In this document: one piece after another, positions 1-7,478 of the stretch
How the letters are laid out: every line of letters starts with the position of its first letter
Position numbering within the stretch: the stretch's first letter is position 1
Source of the DNA: Comamonadaceae bacterium
GTDB taxonomy: Bacteria; Pseudomonadota; Gammaproteobacteria; Burkholderiales; Burkholderiaceae
Direction of reading: 5' to 3'
NCBI GenBank assembly: GCA_947377705.1
Contig: CANCGU010000071.1
Location: 1-10,856, forward strand
DNA length: 10,856 bases
The notes under the pieces: generated by a model
The model's input: only the letters and a program-made list of their open reading frames with translations
What the model was told of the DNA's origin: nothing
Databases searched by the model: none
Made by a program: the position numbers and the translations under genes

Positions 1-1772
1 ATCGAGCCCTCAAAGCTGTCGAGGACCAATTTCAAATAACCCGTGCCAATGGCAATGTTGGTGTCGCGATCGGTGATTTGGTCCGGCGTGAAGCTGACCA
101 AGCCAATTTTGCGAGCGGTCCACTTGGCCGTGGCGGGCATGACTTGCATCAGGCCTGAAGCCCCTACCCCTGAACGCGCATCGGTGACGAAGCGGCTTTC
201 CTGGCGGATGAGACCGTAGACATAAGCCGGGTCGAGGTTGATGGCTTTGGCGCGTGCAATCACCGCATCTTTGTGCGGCATGGGAAACCTTTGCTCAAAA
301 TCCATGACCTGACGTGTGCGTTCGCTGGTGTTGATGCAGCGGTCCCACACTTGGTTGTCGCAGGCGAGTTGCGCGGCGGCCAACAGCTCGCGGTCGCTCA
401 TCATGCCGGCTTTGCCTTGTGCGTCCACAAGGTTGGTGGCGTAGTTCCATTCGCGCACACCTTCAGAGCGCAAGCCCATGCCAATGGCGTAGAGCGCGCG
501 TTGCAGCGATGGGTTGCGGCGGGCGACTTCGACCTCATCGCTCGTCGGAGCAGGGGGGCGTGTTGGCGCGGTGACTTTGCGGCCCAGCTCTTCGAGGGCG
601 AGTTGTTCGTAAAAGCCGCGCACGCCAGCAATGCCTTCAAGCATCGCATGGGCTTCTTGTTGAATTTGTGGCGTTACTTTTTTGCGAGCCAGCAGCGCGC
701 GTGCGTGCCAATAAATCCATGTGGGGTCTTTGCGTGCCTCGGCACTCATGGCGTTGATGGCGTTTTCCACCACGTTCCATTTCGGTGTGTTGCCAGCGCG
801 CAAGGCGGCGCGCACTTTCCAACCCAGCATGTCGTCGTTCAGGTCTTTGTCATGCACCACGCGCGCAAAGTGGGCGAGGGCGTCGTCGTCCAAGCGCATG
901 GCGGATTGACGGCCAATCACCCCCCACACCCAGTGACGTTCTTCAGTGGTGAGGTAGGGCTGCCACTTGTTGCGCATCAGCTTGTCGGCTTTGTCGGGGT
1001 CGGTGGTGGCGACTTTGACCAAGGCCATGACCACCAGCTCTTGACGTACCTTCTGGGGTGCGGCAATGTGTTTGGCCAAGAACTTTTCAGCGTTGTTGAT
1101 CGCATCGGGCACCACGTTGGCCGCATCGGGGGCCACGATTTGCACTGCATTGCGCGCGGTACGTGGGCGGTTGTGTTCCACCATCAAGCGTGCTTTGCGC
1201 CAAATGTCGAGCGCGGTGAATTGTTTGGTGAAGTACAGGCGATCGGCGGCCAAGGTGCAGCCGTCGTCGGCTTCGCGCATACCCATCCAGTTTTTACGCA
1301 CTTCGTCAGCAATCGATGCACTGGCTTGTGGGCCTTTTTCCAGTAGCTCAACCGTCAAGAAGTAGCAGCGCAGTTCACGGTCATCGCGCATGCGGTAGTG
1401 GGGGTGCTCGTCGCTGAGCGTGGTCCAGTCGCGGCGCTGGCCTAAGAGCAGCAGCCAGTCGTTGCGCAGGCGGTCTTCTTGGTAGGTGGCGGGGTAGCGG
1501 GTGAAGAAGGCGCGTACTTCTTGCGAAGAGGCTTCGTCCAAACGGGCTTTCAGCTCCCAATACGCGGCCCATGGTTCTAGCAAGTGGCCTTTGGCTTGGG
1601 GCAGCAGCGCGGTGAGGCGTTTGCGGTCGCCGCGTTTGAAGGCTTGCGCCATGTCCGTGATGACCGCATCGGCTTGGGCGTTGTTGCCCGAGGGCGCAGC
1701 TAGGCTGGGTTGAACGGCAGCCAACGTCACAAAAACGCTGACAAACAATGACACAATGACTCGAAATTTCAT
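1..1772 (-). CDS. slt: Soluble lytic murein transglycosylase (Slt family), C-terminus cut by window edge
   Basis: Periplasmic enzyme that cleaves the MurNAc-GlcNAc bond of peptidoglycan to give 1,6-anhydro-muropeptides. The 590 visible residues begin with a typical Sec signal peptide (MKFRVIVSLFVSVFVTLAA, probable cleavage after SLA near residue 25). A long alpha-helical region with many Trp/Arg-Ala repeats follows, as expected for the superhelical U/L domains of Slt70. The catalytic SLT domain starts near residue 510: the catalytic glutamate is Glu525 in the motif RQESRF, and GASGLMQVMPATA follows at 537-549. The frame is still open at base 3, so the last part of the SLT domain, including the usual AYNAG motif, lies outside. 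The ATG at 1772 is chosen because it gives the complete signal peptide. The only ribosome-binding-like sequence is AGG two bases from the ATG. The start codon faces that of the folate gene across 13 bp. Family identity is sure; the exact subfamily is less so. Confidence 0.95.
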   Translation of the reverse strand, partial: MKFRVIVSLFVSVFVTLAAVQPSLAAPSGNNAQADAVITDMAQAFKRGDRKRLTALLPQAKGHLLEPWAAYWELKARLDEASSQEVRAFFTRYPATYQEDRLRNDWLLLLGQRRDWTTLSDEHPHYRMRDDRELRCYFLTVELLEKGPQASASIADEVRKNWMGMREADDGCTLAADRLYFTKQFTALDIWRKARLMVEHNRPRTARNAVQIVAPDAANVVPDAINNAEKFLAKHIAAPQKVRQELVVMALVKVATTDPDKADKLMRNKWQPYLTTEERHWVWGVIGRQSAMRLDDDALAHFARVVHDKDLNDDMLGWKVRAALRAGNTPKWNVVENAINAMSAEARKDPTWIYWHARALLARKKVTPQIQQEAHAMLEGIAGVRGFYEQLALEELGRKVTAPTRPPAPTSDEVEVARRNPSLQRALYAIGMGLRSEGVREWNYATNLVDAQGKAGMMSDRELLAAAQLACDNQVWDRCINTSERTRQVMDFEQRFPMPHKDAVIARAKAINLDPAYVYGLIRQESRFVTDARSGVGASGLMQVMPATAKWTARKIGLVSFTPDQITDRDTNIAIGTGYLKLVLDSFEGS

Positions 1773-1778
1773 GACCTG

Positions 1779-1784
1779 ATTATC
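1779..1784 (-). promoter_or_regulatory. Possible -10 box for the transglycosylase gene
   Basis: Read on the minus strand this is GATAAT, five of six matches to TATAAT, ending 6 bases before the ATG at 1772. Transcription would then start at or very near the start codon, giving a leaderless or nearly leaderless mRNA. I see no convincing -35 box at 16-18 bp spacing. The site sits in the 13-bp gap between two divergent genes, so it is one of very few places where a promoter could lie outside coding sequence. Weak evidence from one hexamer. Confidence 0.25.
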
Positions 1785-1785
1785 T

Positions 1786-2361
1786 GTGGACAAAAAAACC
1801 TTGCGCCAGCAGCTCATTGAAGAGCGTTTGAACTTGCCCGACCGGCTGGAACGGGCTGACCTGTTGCAACGCGTGATGCGCATTTGGCTGTTCGATCGCC
1901 CCGATACAGTGATTGGTGCCTATTGGCCCATCAAAGGCGAGTTTGACCCGCTGCCTGTGCTGCACCGCTGGAAAGAAGATGGTGAATTGCTGGAGGAGCC
2001 ACAACGCCGTCGTATTGGATTGCCTGTGGTCGACAAGGCGCACAAAACACTCACGTTCCATGCTTGGTATCCGGGCTGTCCCATGGAAGAAGATGCCTAC
2101 GGCATTCCAAAACCCAAAGACACCGAAGTGGTGGTGCCCACCTTGTTGTTTGTGCCTTGCGTGGGCTACGGGCCTGGCGGTTTTCGTTTGGGCTATGGTG
2201 GTGGTTTTTATGACCGCACCCTGGCCACCTTGCAGCCCAAGCCGTTCACCGCTGGTTTGGGCTTTACCCACGGGTTTTTGCCTGACCTGATGCCCGAGCC
2301 GCATGACATGCCGCTGGACGCGCTCTTGAATGACAACGGGGTGGTCTGGCCAATGGCTTGA
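1786..2361 (+). CDS. fau: 5-formyltetrahydrofolate cyclo-ligase (methenyl-THF synthetase)
   Basis: Cytoplasmic enzyme that converts 5-formyl-THF to 5,10-methenyl-THF with ATP, returning the storage folate to the one-carbon pool. The 191-aa length is normal for the family. Visible signatures are the N-terminal helix with KKTLRQQL (residues 3-10), YWPIKGEFDP (46-55), YGIPKP (105-110) and the hallmark phosphate/ATP-binding loop GFRLGYGGGFYDR (132-144). The start is a GTG: an in-frame TGA at 1777-1779 blocks any upstream start, and the first in-frame ATG (1876) would cut off the conserved N-terminus. No Shine-Dalgarno sequence precedes the GTG, so initiation may be leaderless or weak. Divergent from the transglycosylase gene (13 bp between starts) and convergent with the lipoprotein gene (one base between stops). 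No dedicated terminator is visible. Confidence 0.95.
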   Translation: MDKKTLRQQLIEERLNLPDRLERADLLQRVMRIWLFDRPDTVIGAYWPIKGEFDPLPVLHRWKEDGELLEEPQRRRIGLPVVDKAHKTLTFHAWYPGCPMEEDAYGIPKPKDTEVVVPTLLFVPCVGYGPGGFRLGYGGGFYDRTLATLQPKPFTAGLGFTHGFLPDLMPEPHDMPLDALLNDNGVVWPMA

Positions 2362-2362
2362 T

Positions 2363-3262
2363 CTATTTCTTCGTCATTAAGATTTTGAAATCGTTTTCGT
2401 AGCCGCGTAGTGTTTCCACCATGTAATGGCGCTGCGCAGGGGTGGTGCTGTTGTGCAGCTTGGCAAAGCCCTCGCAGTTTTCTTGCCAGAGTGCTTTGCT
2501 GTAAGTGCGCAAGCGTTCGTTGGGGGCGTTGAAGCTGCGGTCGACCAAGCCACGCAGTTGCTGCTGAGCGGGTTCTTGTTTATAGCCAGCCCCAGTCTCT
2601 TGCGCGATGCGCTGCAAGGTTTGCAGCGTGTCGGCTTGGCGGCGTTCACGCTCGGCGTAGCTGAGCGCTGGGTCAAACAGGGAGGTGCTGAGCCATTGGT
2701 GCAACACCTCGCGTTGTTGTTTATCCAAGCGACCGTAAAAATCTTCAAGTCGGTTGGTGGCTTGCTTGGTGCGGTAGCGCAGACGCTCTTCGGCGTCTGG
2801 GTCGAACCAGTCTTCTTTCCAAGTTTTATTTGTTTTGTCGAAGCGTTTGCGCACGCTGCGCAGTTGATCGGGGCCGAGTTGTACTGCAAGCTGTGCTGTG
2901 GCGGGCTCGACATAACGCAGCAGGCGGATGAAACTGCTTTTCATGTCCTCAGTCACCGCGCACACTTGTGCGGGCGTGATGTCGTTCGGGGCCATGGCCT
3001 GCATGCGTTTGAGCAAGGCGACGTATTCGGGCAGCTGCTGCTGGCGATGCCAACGTTGTAGATCGGTCAGTGCTTCGCGGGTGAATTGCTTTTGGCCGTC
3101 TTGCAAATCAGCGTAGCCATCGAGCCACCAGTACATCAAGTCGTCACTGTTGTTGTAGACCAGCTTGAGGGTGCTGCAGCCACTCAAACCGACAAGCGCG
3201 GCCAACACCAGCCAAGCAGAGGCATGGCGGATAATTCTGCGCAAGATAAGGATGAATGACAT
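2363..3262 (-). CDS. DUF6279-type outer-envelope lipoprotein of unknown function
   Basis: A 299-aa predicted lipoprotein. The N-terminus has a positively charged n-region (RRIIRH), a hydrophobic stretch and a lipobox LSGC with lipidated Cys29, so it should be anchored to a membrane facing the periplasm. Directly after the Cys comes the block LVYNNSDDLMYWWLDGY (residues 34-50), which I recognise as the hallmark of the DUF6279 family. The rest is a charged, helical segment rich in Gln, Arg and Leu with no catalytic motif that I recognise. The frame stays open upstream to 3388, but that extension would lie inside glmU and would place about 70 residues before the lipobox, so the ATG at 3262 is preferred; a TTG at 3244 is a less likely alternative. 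No good Shine-Dalgarno sequence precedes it. Function is unknown. Confidence 0.88.
   Translation of the reverse strand: MSFILILRRIIRHASAWLVLAALVGLSGCSTLKLVYNNSDDLMYWWLDGYADLQDGQKQFTREALTDLQRWHRQQQLPEYVALLKRMQAMAPNDITPAQVCAVTEDMKSSFIRLLRYVEPATAQLAVQLGPDQLRSVRKRFDKTNKTWKEDWFDPDAEERLRYRTKQATNRLEDFYGRLDKQQREVLHQWLSTSLFDPALSYAERERRQADTLQTLQRIAQETGAGYKQEPAQQQLRGLVDRSFNAPNERLRTYSKALWQENCEGFAKLHNSTTPAQRHYMVETLRGYENDFKILMTKK
3248..3252 (+). promoter_or_regulatory. Ribosome binding site deciding the glmU start
   Basis: AAGGA lies 8 bases before the ATG at 3261. The competing in-frame ATG at 3252 overlaps this site and has no clear purine-rich sequence in front of it. This favours the start MTALDVVIMAAG, which also puts the nucleotide-binding loop at the usual distance from the N-terminus. 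The site lies inside the beginning of the divergent lipoprotein gene. Confidence 0.6.
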
Positions 3263-4652
3263 GACGGCTTTGGATGTGGTGATCATGGCTGCCGGCAAAG
3301 GCACCCGTATGAAGAGCAGTATGCCTAAGGTTTTGCACCGGCTCGCGGGTAAGGCTTTGGTGCAGCATGTGATTGACACCGCGCGCACCTTGAAGGCACG
3401 TCACACCATCGTCATCACCGGTCATGGTGCCGATCAGGTTGAGCCAACTTTGCTAGCTGCGAACGCTGCTGACAATTTGCAATTCGCTCGCCAAATGCCC
3501 CAGCTTGGCACAGGCCATGCCGTGCAACAAGCCGTGCCTTTTTTGGCCGATGACGGCGTGGTGGTGGTGCTGTCGGGGGATGTGCCATTGACCCAAGCCG
3601 ACACACTGCAAGCCTTGCTGGATTTGTGTGATGGCAAACAACTCGCGCTGCTCACCATCGACTTTGCCGACCCCACAGGCTACGGTCGCATTGTGCGTAG
3701 CCCCAGTGGGCAAGTGCACGCCATCGTCGAGCACAAAGATGCCAACGATGAACAGCGCGCCATTCAAGAGGTGTACAGCGGCATCATGGCCGTGCCTGCG
3801 AAGTTGCTCAAGCCTTGGTTGGCCCGCTTAGACAACAACAACGCGCAACAAGAGTTTTATTTGACCGATGTGGTCAAGTTTGCCGAGGCCGATGGCGTGC
3901 CCGTCGCGGCTCACAAAATCAAAGACGTGGCGCAAGTGGCAGGCGTCAATAGCCCTACGCAATTGGCTGACCTCGAGCGCATCTATCAGCTGCGCCAAGC
4001 CCACGCCTTCATGGCCGACGGCGTGCGCATCATCGACCCCGCACGCTTTGATGTGCGCGGCCACTTGAGCTGCGCGCAAGATGTGGAGATTGATGTGAAC
4101 TGCATCTTCCAAGGTCAGGTGTCGTTGGGCCAAGGCGTCAAGATTGGTGCGAACTGCGTCATTGCCAACTGCCGCATTGAAGCAGGCGCTGTGATTCACC
4201 CCTTCACCCACATCGATGGCGAAACGCTGGGCGTGACCGTGGGCGAGGGTGCATTGATTGGCCCATTTGCCCGCTTGCGCCCCGGCGCACAGCTGGCCGC
4301 AGAGGTGCACATTGGCAACTTTGTGGAAGTCAAAAACTCCACCCTAGCCAAAGGCGCTAAAGCCAACCACTTGGCCTACTTGGGTGACGCCACAGTGGGC
4401 GAGCGCGTCAACTACGGCGCAGGCAGCATCACTGCCAACTACGACGGCGCCAACAAACACCGCACCGTCATCGAAGCCGATGTGCACATTGGCAGCAACT
4501 GCGTGTTGGTGGCGCCCGTCACCATTGGCGCAGGCGGCACGGTGGGCGGTGGCTCGACGATTACCAAGAACACCGAAGCGGGCGCGCTGAGCGTGGCGCG
4601 GGGTAAGCAGGTGAGTATTGCCAATTACAAGCGGCCAGAGAAAAAGAAGTAA
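3261..4652 (+). CDS. glmU: Bifunctional GlmU: GlcNAc-1-phosphate uridyltransferase / glucosamine-1-phosphate acetyltransferase
   Basis: Makes UDP-GlcNAc for peptidoglycan and LPS in two steps: acetylation of glucosamine-1-phosphate by acetyl-CoA, then uridylylation with UTP. The 463-aa length is normal (E. coli 456). The N-terminal pyrophosphorylase domain shows MAAGKGTRM (9-17), GTGHA (83-87), GDVPL (106-110, with the metal-binding Asp), GYGRI (140-144) and EHKDA (157-161). From about residue 255 there are left-handed beta-helix hexapeptide repeats, with RLRPGA (338-343), HIGNFVEVKNS (350-360), the catalytic His370 in NHLAYLGD and NYGAGSITANYDG (384-396). All key residues are present. The alternative start at 3252 would add three residues. 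The promoter must lie within the divergent lipoprotein gene. The restriction-modification operon begins 45 bp downstream on the same strand, with no visible terminator between. Confidence 0.97.
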   Translation: MTALDVVIMAAGKGTRMKSSMPKVLHRLAGKALVQHVIDTARTLKARHTIVITGHGADQVEPTLLAANAADNLQFARQMPQLGTGHAVQQAVPFLADDGVVVVLSGDVPLTQADTLQALLDLCDGKQLALLTIDFADPTGYGRIVRSPSGQVHAIVEHKDANDEQRAIQEVYSGIMAVPAKLLKPWLARLDNNNAQQEFYLTDVVKFAEADGVPVAAHKIKDVAQVAGVNSPTQLADLERIYQLRQAHAFMADGVRIIDPARFDVRGHLSCAQDVEIDVNCIFQGQVSLGQGVKIGANCVIANCRIEAGAVIHPFTHIDGETLGVTVGEGALIGPFARLRPGAQLAAEVHIGNFVEVKNSTLAKGAKANHLAYLGDATVGERVNYGAGSITANYDGANKHRTVIEADVHIGSNCVLVAPVTIGAGGTVGGGSTITKNTEAGALSVARGKQVSIANYKRPEKKK

Positions 4653-4697
4653 TTGCCATCGAGCAAAATGCATCCTAATTAATTAAAACCGTTTGAG
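4653..4697 (+). promoter_or_regulatory. Short glmU-hsdR gap with a weak promoter-like sequence
   Basis: This 45-bp AT-rich gap is the only non-coding DNA before the restriction-modification operon. TTGCCA (4653-4658) matches the -35 consensus at five of six bases. The best -10-like hexamer is ATTAAT (4678-4683, four of six) at a long 19-bp spacing, within a palindrome TTAATTAA (4679-4686). No terminator hairpin for glmU and no good Shine-Dalgarno sequence for hsdR are visible, only GAG touching the ATG. hsdR may therefore be read through from glmU, be transcribed from this weak promoter, or both. Confidence 0.25.
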
Positions 4698-7478
4698 ATG
4701 ACGCCCGAACAAAAAGCCCGAGAAGAGATTGACCGCAAGCTGGTGGATGCCGGCTGGGTCATTCAAGACATGAAGCAGCTCAATCTGGGCGCAGGTATGG
4801 GCGTTGCGGTGCGTGAGTACCCGACAGACACTGGCCCTGCTGACTATGTGTTGTTTGTCAATCGCAATGCCGTGGGCGTGATTGAAGCCAAGAAAGACGC
4901 AGCAGGAGAAAACCTCACCGTCGTCGAAGACCAAACCGTGCGCTATGCCACGGCCAACCTCAAGTGGCGCAAAGACAGCGCACCACTGCGTTTCTTGTTT
5001 GAGGCCACAGGCCAAATCATTCGGTTCACCGACAACGCCGACCCCGCGCCACGCTCGCGCGAAGTTTTCTATTTCTTCAAGCCCGAAACCTTGGGCGCTT
5101 GGTTGGCCCAGCCAGAAACCCTGCGCCGCCGCTTGGCCGACCACATGCCCGTGCTGCCTGAGCGCAATTTGCGCGATTGCCAAATTAGCGCGGTCACAGG
5201 TTTAGAAAAATCATTGGCTCTTAACAAGCCTCGCGCCTTGGTGCACATGGCCACGGGCGCTGGCAAAACATTTACGGCCATCACCTCGGTGTACCGCCTG
5301 CTGAAGTTTGGCGGAGCCAAACGCATCTTGTTTTTGGTGGACACCCGCAATTTGGGCAAACAGGCGCACCAAGAGTTCATGGCCTACACACCGCCAGACG
5401 ATGGACGTAAGTTCACCGAGCTTTACAACGTGCAGCGGTTGGCTTCCAGCAATATCGACCCACATTCGCAGGTGTGCATCAGCACCATTCAGCGCATGTA
5501 CTCCATTCTGAGCGGCGAGCCCATTGACGAGTCTGCTGAAGACGTGTCGCTCAATGAAGTGCAGCAAACCGAAAAACAAAAAAAGATGGTGCGCTACAAC
5601 CCCGCTGTGCCCATCGAGACCTTTGACTTCGTCGTCATCGACGAGTGCCATCGCAGCATCTACAACCTGTGGAAACAGGTGCTGGACTATTTCGATGCCA
5701 GCTTGGTTGGCCTTACCGCCACGCCTGATAAGCGCACCTTTGGTTTCTTCAATGAAAACATCGTGGCCGAATACAACTACGAGCAATCGGTGGCTGACGG
5801 CGTGAACGTGGGCTACGACGTGTACACCATTGAAACCGAAGTCACTAAAAAAGGCGGCGAAATCAAAGCCCAAGAATGGGTAGACCACCGCGATCGCCAA
5901 ACCCGTAAAAAGCGCTGGAGCGAAACCGAAGAAGATACCCACTACACCGGTAAAGAGCTAGACCGCTCGGTGGTCAACGTCAGCCAAATTCGGCAAGTCA
6001 TTCAGGCCATGAAGACTGCAGTGGAAACACAAATTTTCCCCGCCCGCAAAGAAACACCCAAGACGCTGATATTTGCCAAAACCGATAGCCATGCCGACGA
6101 CATCATCAACATCGTGCGTGAGGTGTACGGCCAAGGTAACGCGTTTTGCAAAAAGGTCACCTACAAAGCTGAAGAGGACGCAGACACCATCCTCAGCAGC
6201 TTTCGCAACGACTACAACCCACGCATCGCCGTCACAGTGGACATGATCGCCACTGGCACAGACGTGAAGCCGCTCGAAGTGTTGCTGTTTATGCGCGATG
6301 TGCGCAGCAAAGGCTACTACGAGCAAATGAAAGGCCGCGGCGTGCGCAGCCTAGACGGCGACAGCCTCAAGCGCGTCAGCAACAGCGCTGACGGCGCGAA
6401 GACTCGCTTTGTGCTGATTGATGCCGTGGGCGTGGAGCAATCGCTCAAAACCGAAAGCCGCCCGCTTGAGAAAAAATCCACCGTTGCACTCAAAGACCTG
6501 CTGCAAGGCGTGGCCATGGGCAGCCGCGACGACGACACCGTACTCTCTCTGGCCAACCGCTTGGTGCGCCTAGCCAAACAGCTGGACGAAAAAGCGCAAG
6601 CCCGCATCGAGAAAGTGTCTGGTGGCATCCCCATTGGCGAGCTAGGCAAAGGTTTGATCGTGGCGCTTGACCCCGACGCCATCACCGCTATGGCGCTGGC
6701 TACAGCCCAAGCCAAAGGCATCACCCGCAGCGAAAACACCTTGCTGCCCGAAGAAATCGAAGCCGCCCGTGCCGAGCGCGTGGCCGCAGCTTGCGCCCCG
6801 TTTGATAAGCCCGAGCTTCGCGAAGAAATAGAAAACGCCCGCCGCGACCGCGAGCAAATCATTGACCACATCAACCTCGATAACGTCATCTTTGCAGGCT
6901 TTAGCGAGCAAGCTGAAGCACAAGCCAAAGCCACCATAGACAGCTTTGCCAGCTACATTGCGCAGCACAAAGACGAAATTACCGCCCTTGGCTTTTTCTA
7001 CCAGCAGCCCTACCAGCGCCGTGCGCTGACCTTTGACATGCTGGAAGAGCTGAGCGAGCACCTGTGCAAGCCTCCCCTCATGCTGACCACCGAACGTCTG
7101 TGGAGCGCCTATGCCCGCGTGCAAGCGGGCCAAGTGAAGGGCACAGACAGCAAGCGCCAGTTGACTGACCTGGTGAGCTTGGTGCGCTTTGCCTTGGGGC
7201 TAGACACCGAGCTAAAACCTTTTGCTGACGAAGTGGACAAACGCTTTCAGGCGTGGATATGGCGGCACAACGCTCAGCGTGGCACGGCCTTTAGCCCCGA
7301 GCAAACCGAGTGGCTGCGCCTGATGAAAGACCACATTGCCAGTAGCTGCCAAATCAGCCGCGATGATTTTGACTACGCCCAACTGGCCGACATGGGCGGC
7401 CTGCAAAAAGCGTGGGGTTTATTTGGGAAAGACTTGGATACGCTGATGAATGAAATGAACTTGGAGTTGGTGGCGTGA
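4698..7478 (+). CDS. hsdR: Type I restriction enzyme, endonuclease/translocase subunit R (EcoEI-like)
   Basis: Motor and nuclease subunit of a type I restriction-modification complex (R2M2S1): it hydrolyses ATP to pull in unmodified DNA and cuts at a distance. The 926 residues hold a PD-(D/E)xK nuclease near the N-terminus (Asp49 in GPADY, then Glu63-Ala-Lys65). A superfamily 2 helicase core follows: Walker A MATGAGKT (184-191), DECH (315-318), motif III GLTATP (338-343), motif V TVDMIATGTD (513-522) and motif VI QMKGRGVR (543-550). From about 640 to the end there is a helical, charged C-terminal region like that of EcoEI R, which would contact the methyltransferase. All catalytic residues appear intact. 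The start is fixed by an in-frame TAA at 4680-4682, so ATG 4698 is the first possibility. The stop overlaps the hsdS start by 4 bp (GTGA), which suggests translational coupling. Confidence 0.96.
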   Translation: MTPEQKAREEIDRKLVDAGWVIQDMKQLNLGAGMGVAVREYPTDTGPADYVLFVNRNAVGVIEAKKDAAGENLTVVEDQTVRYATANLKWRKDSAPLRFLFEATGQIIRFTDNADPAPRSREVFYFFKPETLGAWLAQPETLRRRLADHMPVLPERNLRDCQISAVTGLEKSLALNKPRALVHMATGAGKTFTAITSVYRLLKFGGAKRILFLVDTRNLGKQAHQEFMAYTPPDDGRKFTELYNVQRLASSNIDPHSQVCISTIQRMYSILSGEPIDESAEDVSLNEVQQTEKQKKMVRYNPAVPIETFDFVVIDECHRSIYNLWKQVLDYFDASLVGLTATPDKRTFGFFNENIVAEYNYEQSVADGVNVGYDVYTIETEVTKKGGEIKAQEWVDHRDRQTRKKRWSETEEDTHYTGKELDRSVVNVSQIRQVIQAMKTAVETQIFPARKETPKTLIFAKTDSHADDIINIVREVYGQGNAFCKKVTYKAEEDADTILSSFRNDYNPRIAVTVDMIATGTDVKPLEVLLFMRDVRSKGYYEQMKGRGVRSLDGDSLKRVSNSADGAKTRFVLIDAVGVEQSLKTESRPLEKKSTVALKDLLQGVAMGSRDDDTVLSLANRLVRLAKQLDEKAQARIEKVSGGIPIGELGKGLIVALDPDAITAMALATAQAKGITRSENTLLPEEIEAARAERVAAACAPFDKPELREEIENARRDREQIIDHINLDNVIFAGFSEQAEAQAKATIDSFASYIAQHKDEITALGFFYQQPYQRRALTFDMLEELSEHLCKPPLMLTTERLWSAYARVQAGQVKGTDSKRQLTDLVSLVRFALGLDTELKPFADEVDKRFQAWIWRHNAQRGTAFSPEQTEWLRLMKDHIASSCQISRDDFDYAQLADMGGLQKAWGLFGKDLDTLMNEMNLELVA

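Noticed and set aside
273..1346. Long open frame (357 codons) on the plus strand
   Set aside because: It lies wholly antisense to the clear transglycosylase gene. Its product is rich in His, Phe, Gly, Val and Cys with no domain, as expected for the complement of GC-biased codons.
2355..2400. Bidirectional terminator between the convergent folate and lipoprotein genes
   Set aside because: Only one base separates the stops and no GC-rich inverted repeat with a T-run is visible nearby.
2426..3061. Plus-strand frame of 211 codons
   Set aside because: Antisense to the DUF6279 lipoprotein gene, which has a lipobox and family motif. No ribosome binding site and no recognisable domain.
3262..3388. 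Upstream extension of the lipoprotein frame to an ATG at 3388
   Set aside because: It would put about 70 residues before the lipobox and overlap the nucleotide-binding loop of glmU. A start at 3262 gives a normal lipoprotein signal.
4653..4660. TGCCAT before hsdR as another copy of the hsdM-proximal repeat
   Set aside because: Only six bases match and the flanks differ, so chance is sufficient; no tandem or inverted partner is present.
5211..5942. Minus-strand frame of 243 codons inside hsdR
   Set aside because: Antisense to the helicase core, where the plus-strand frame has all expected motifs. The composition is typical of a shadow frame.
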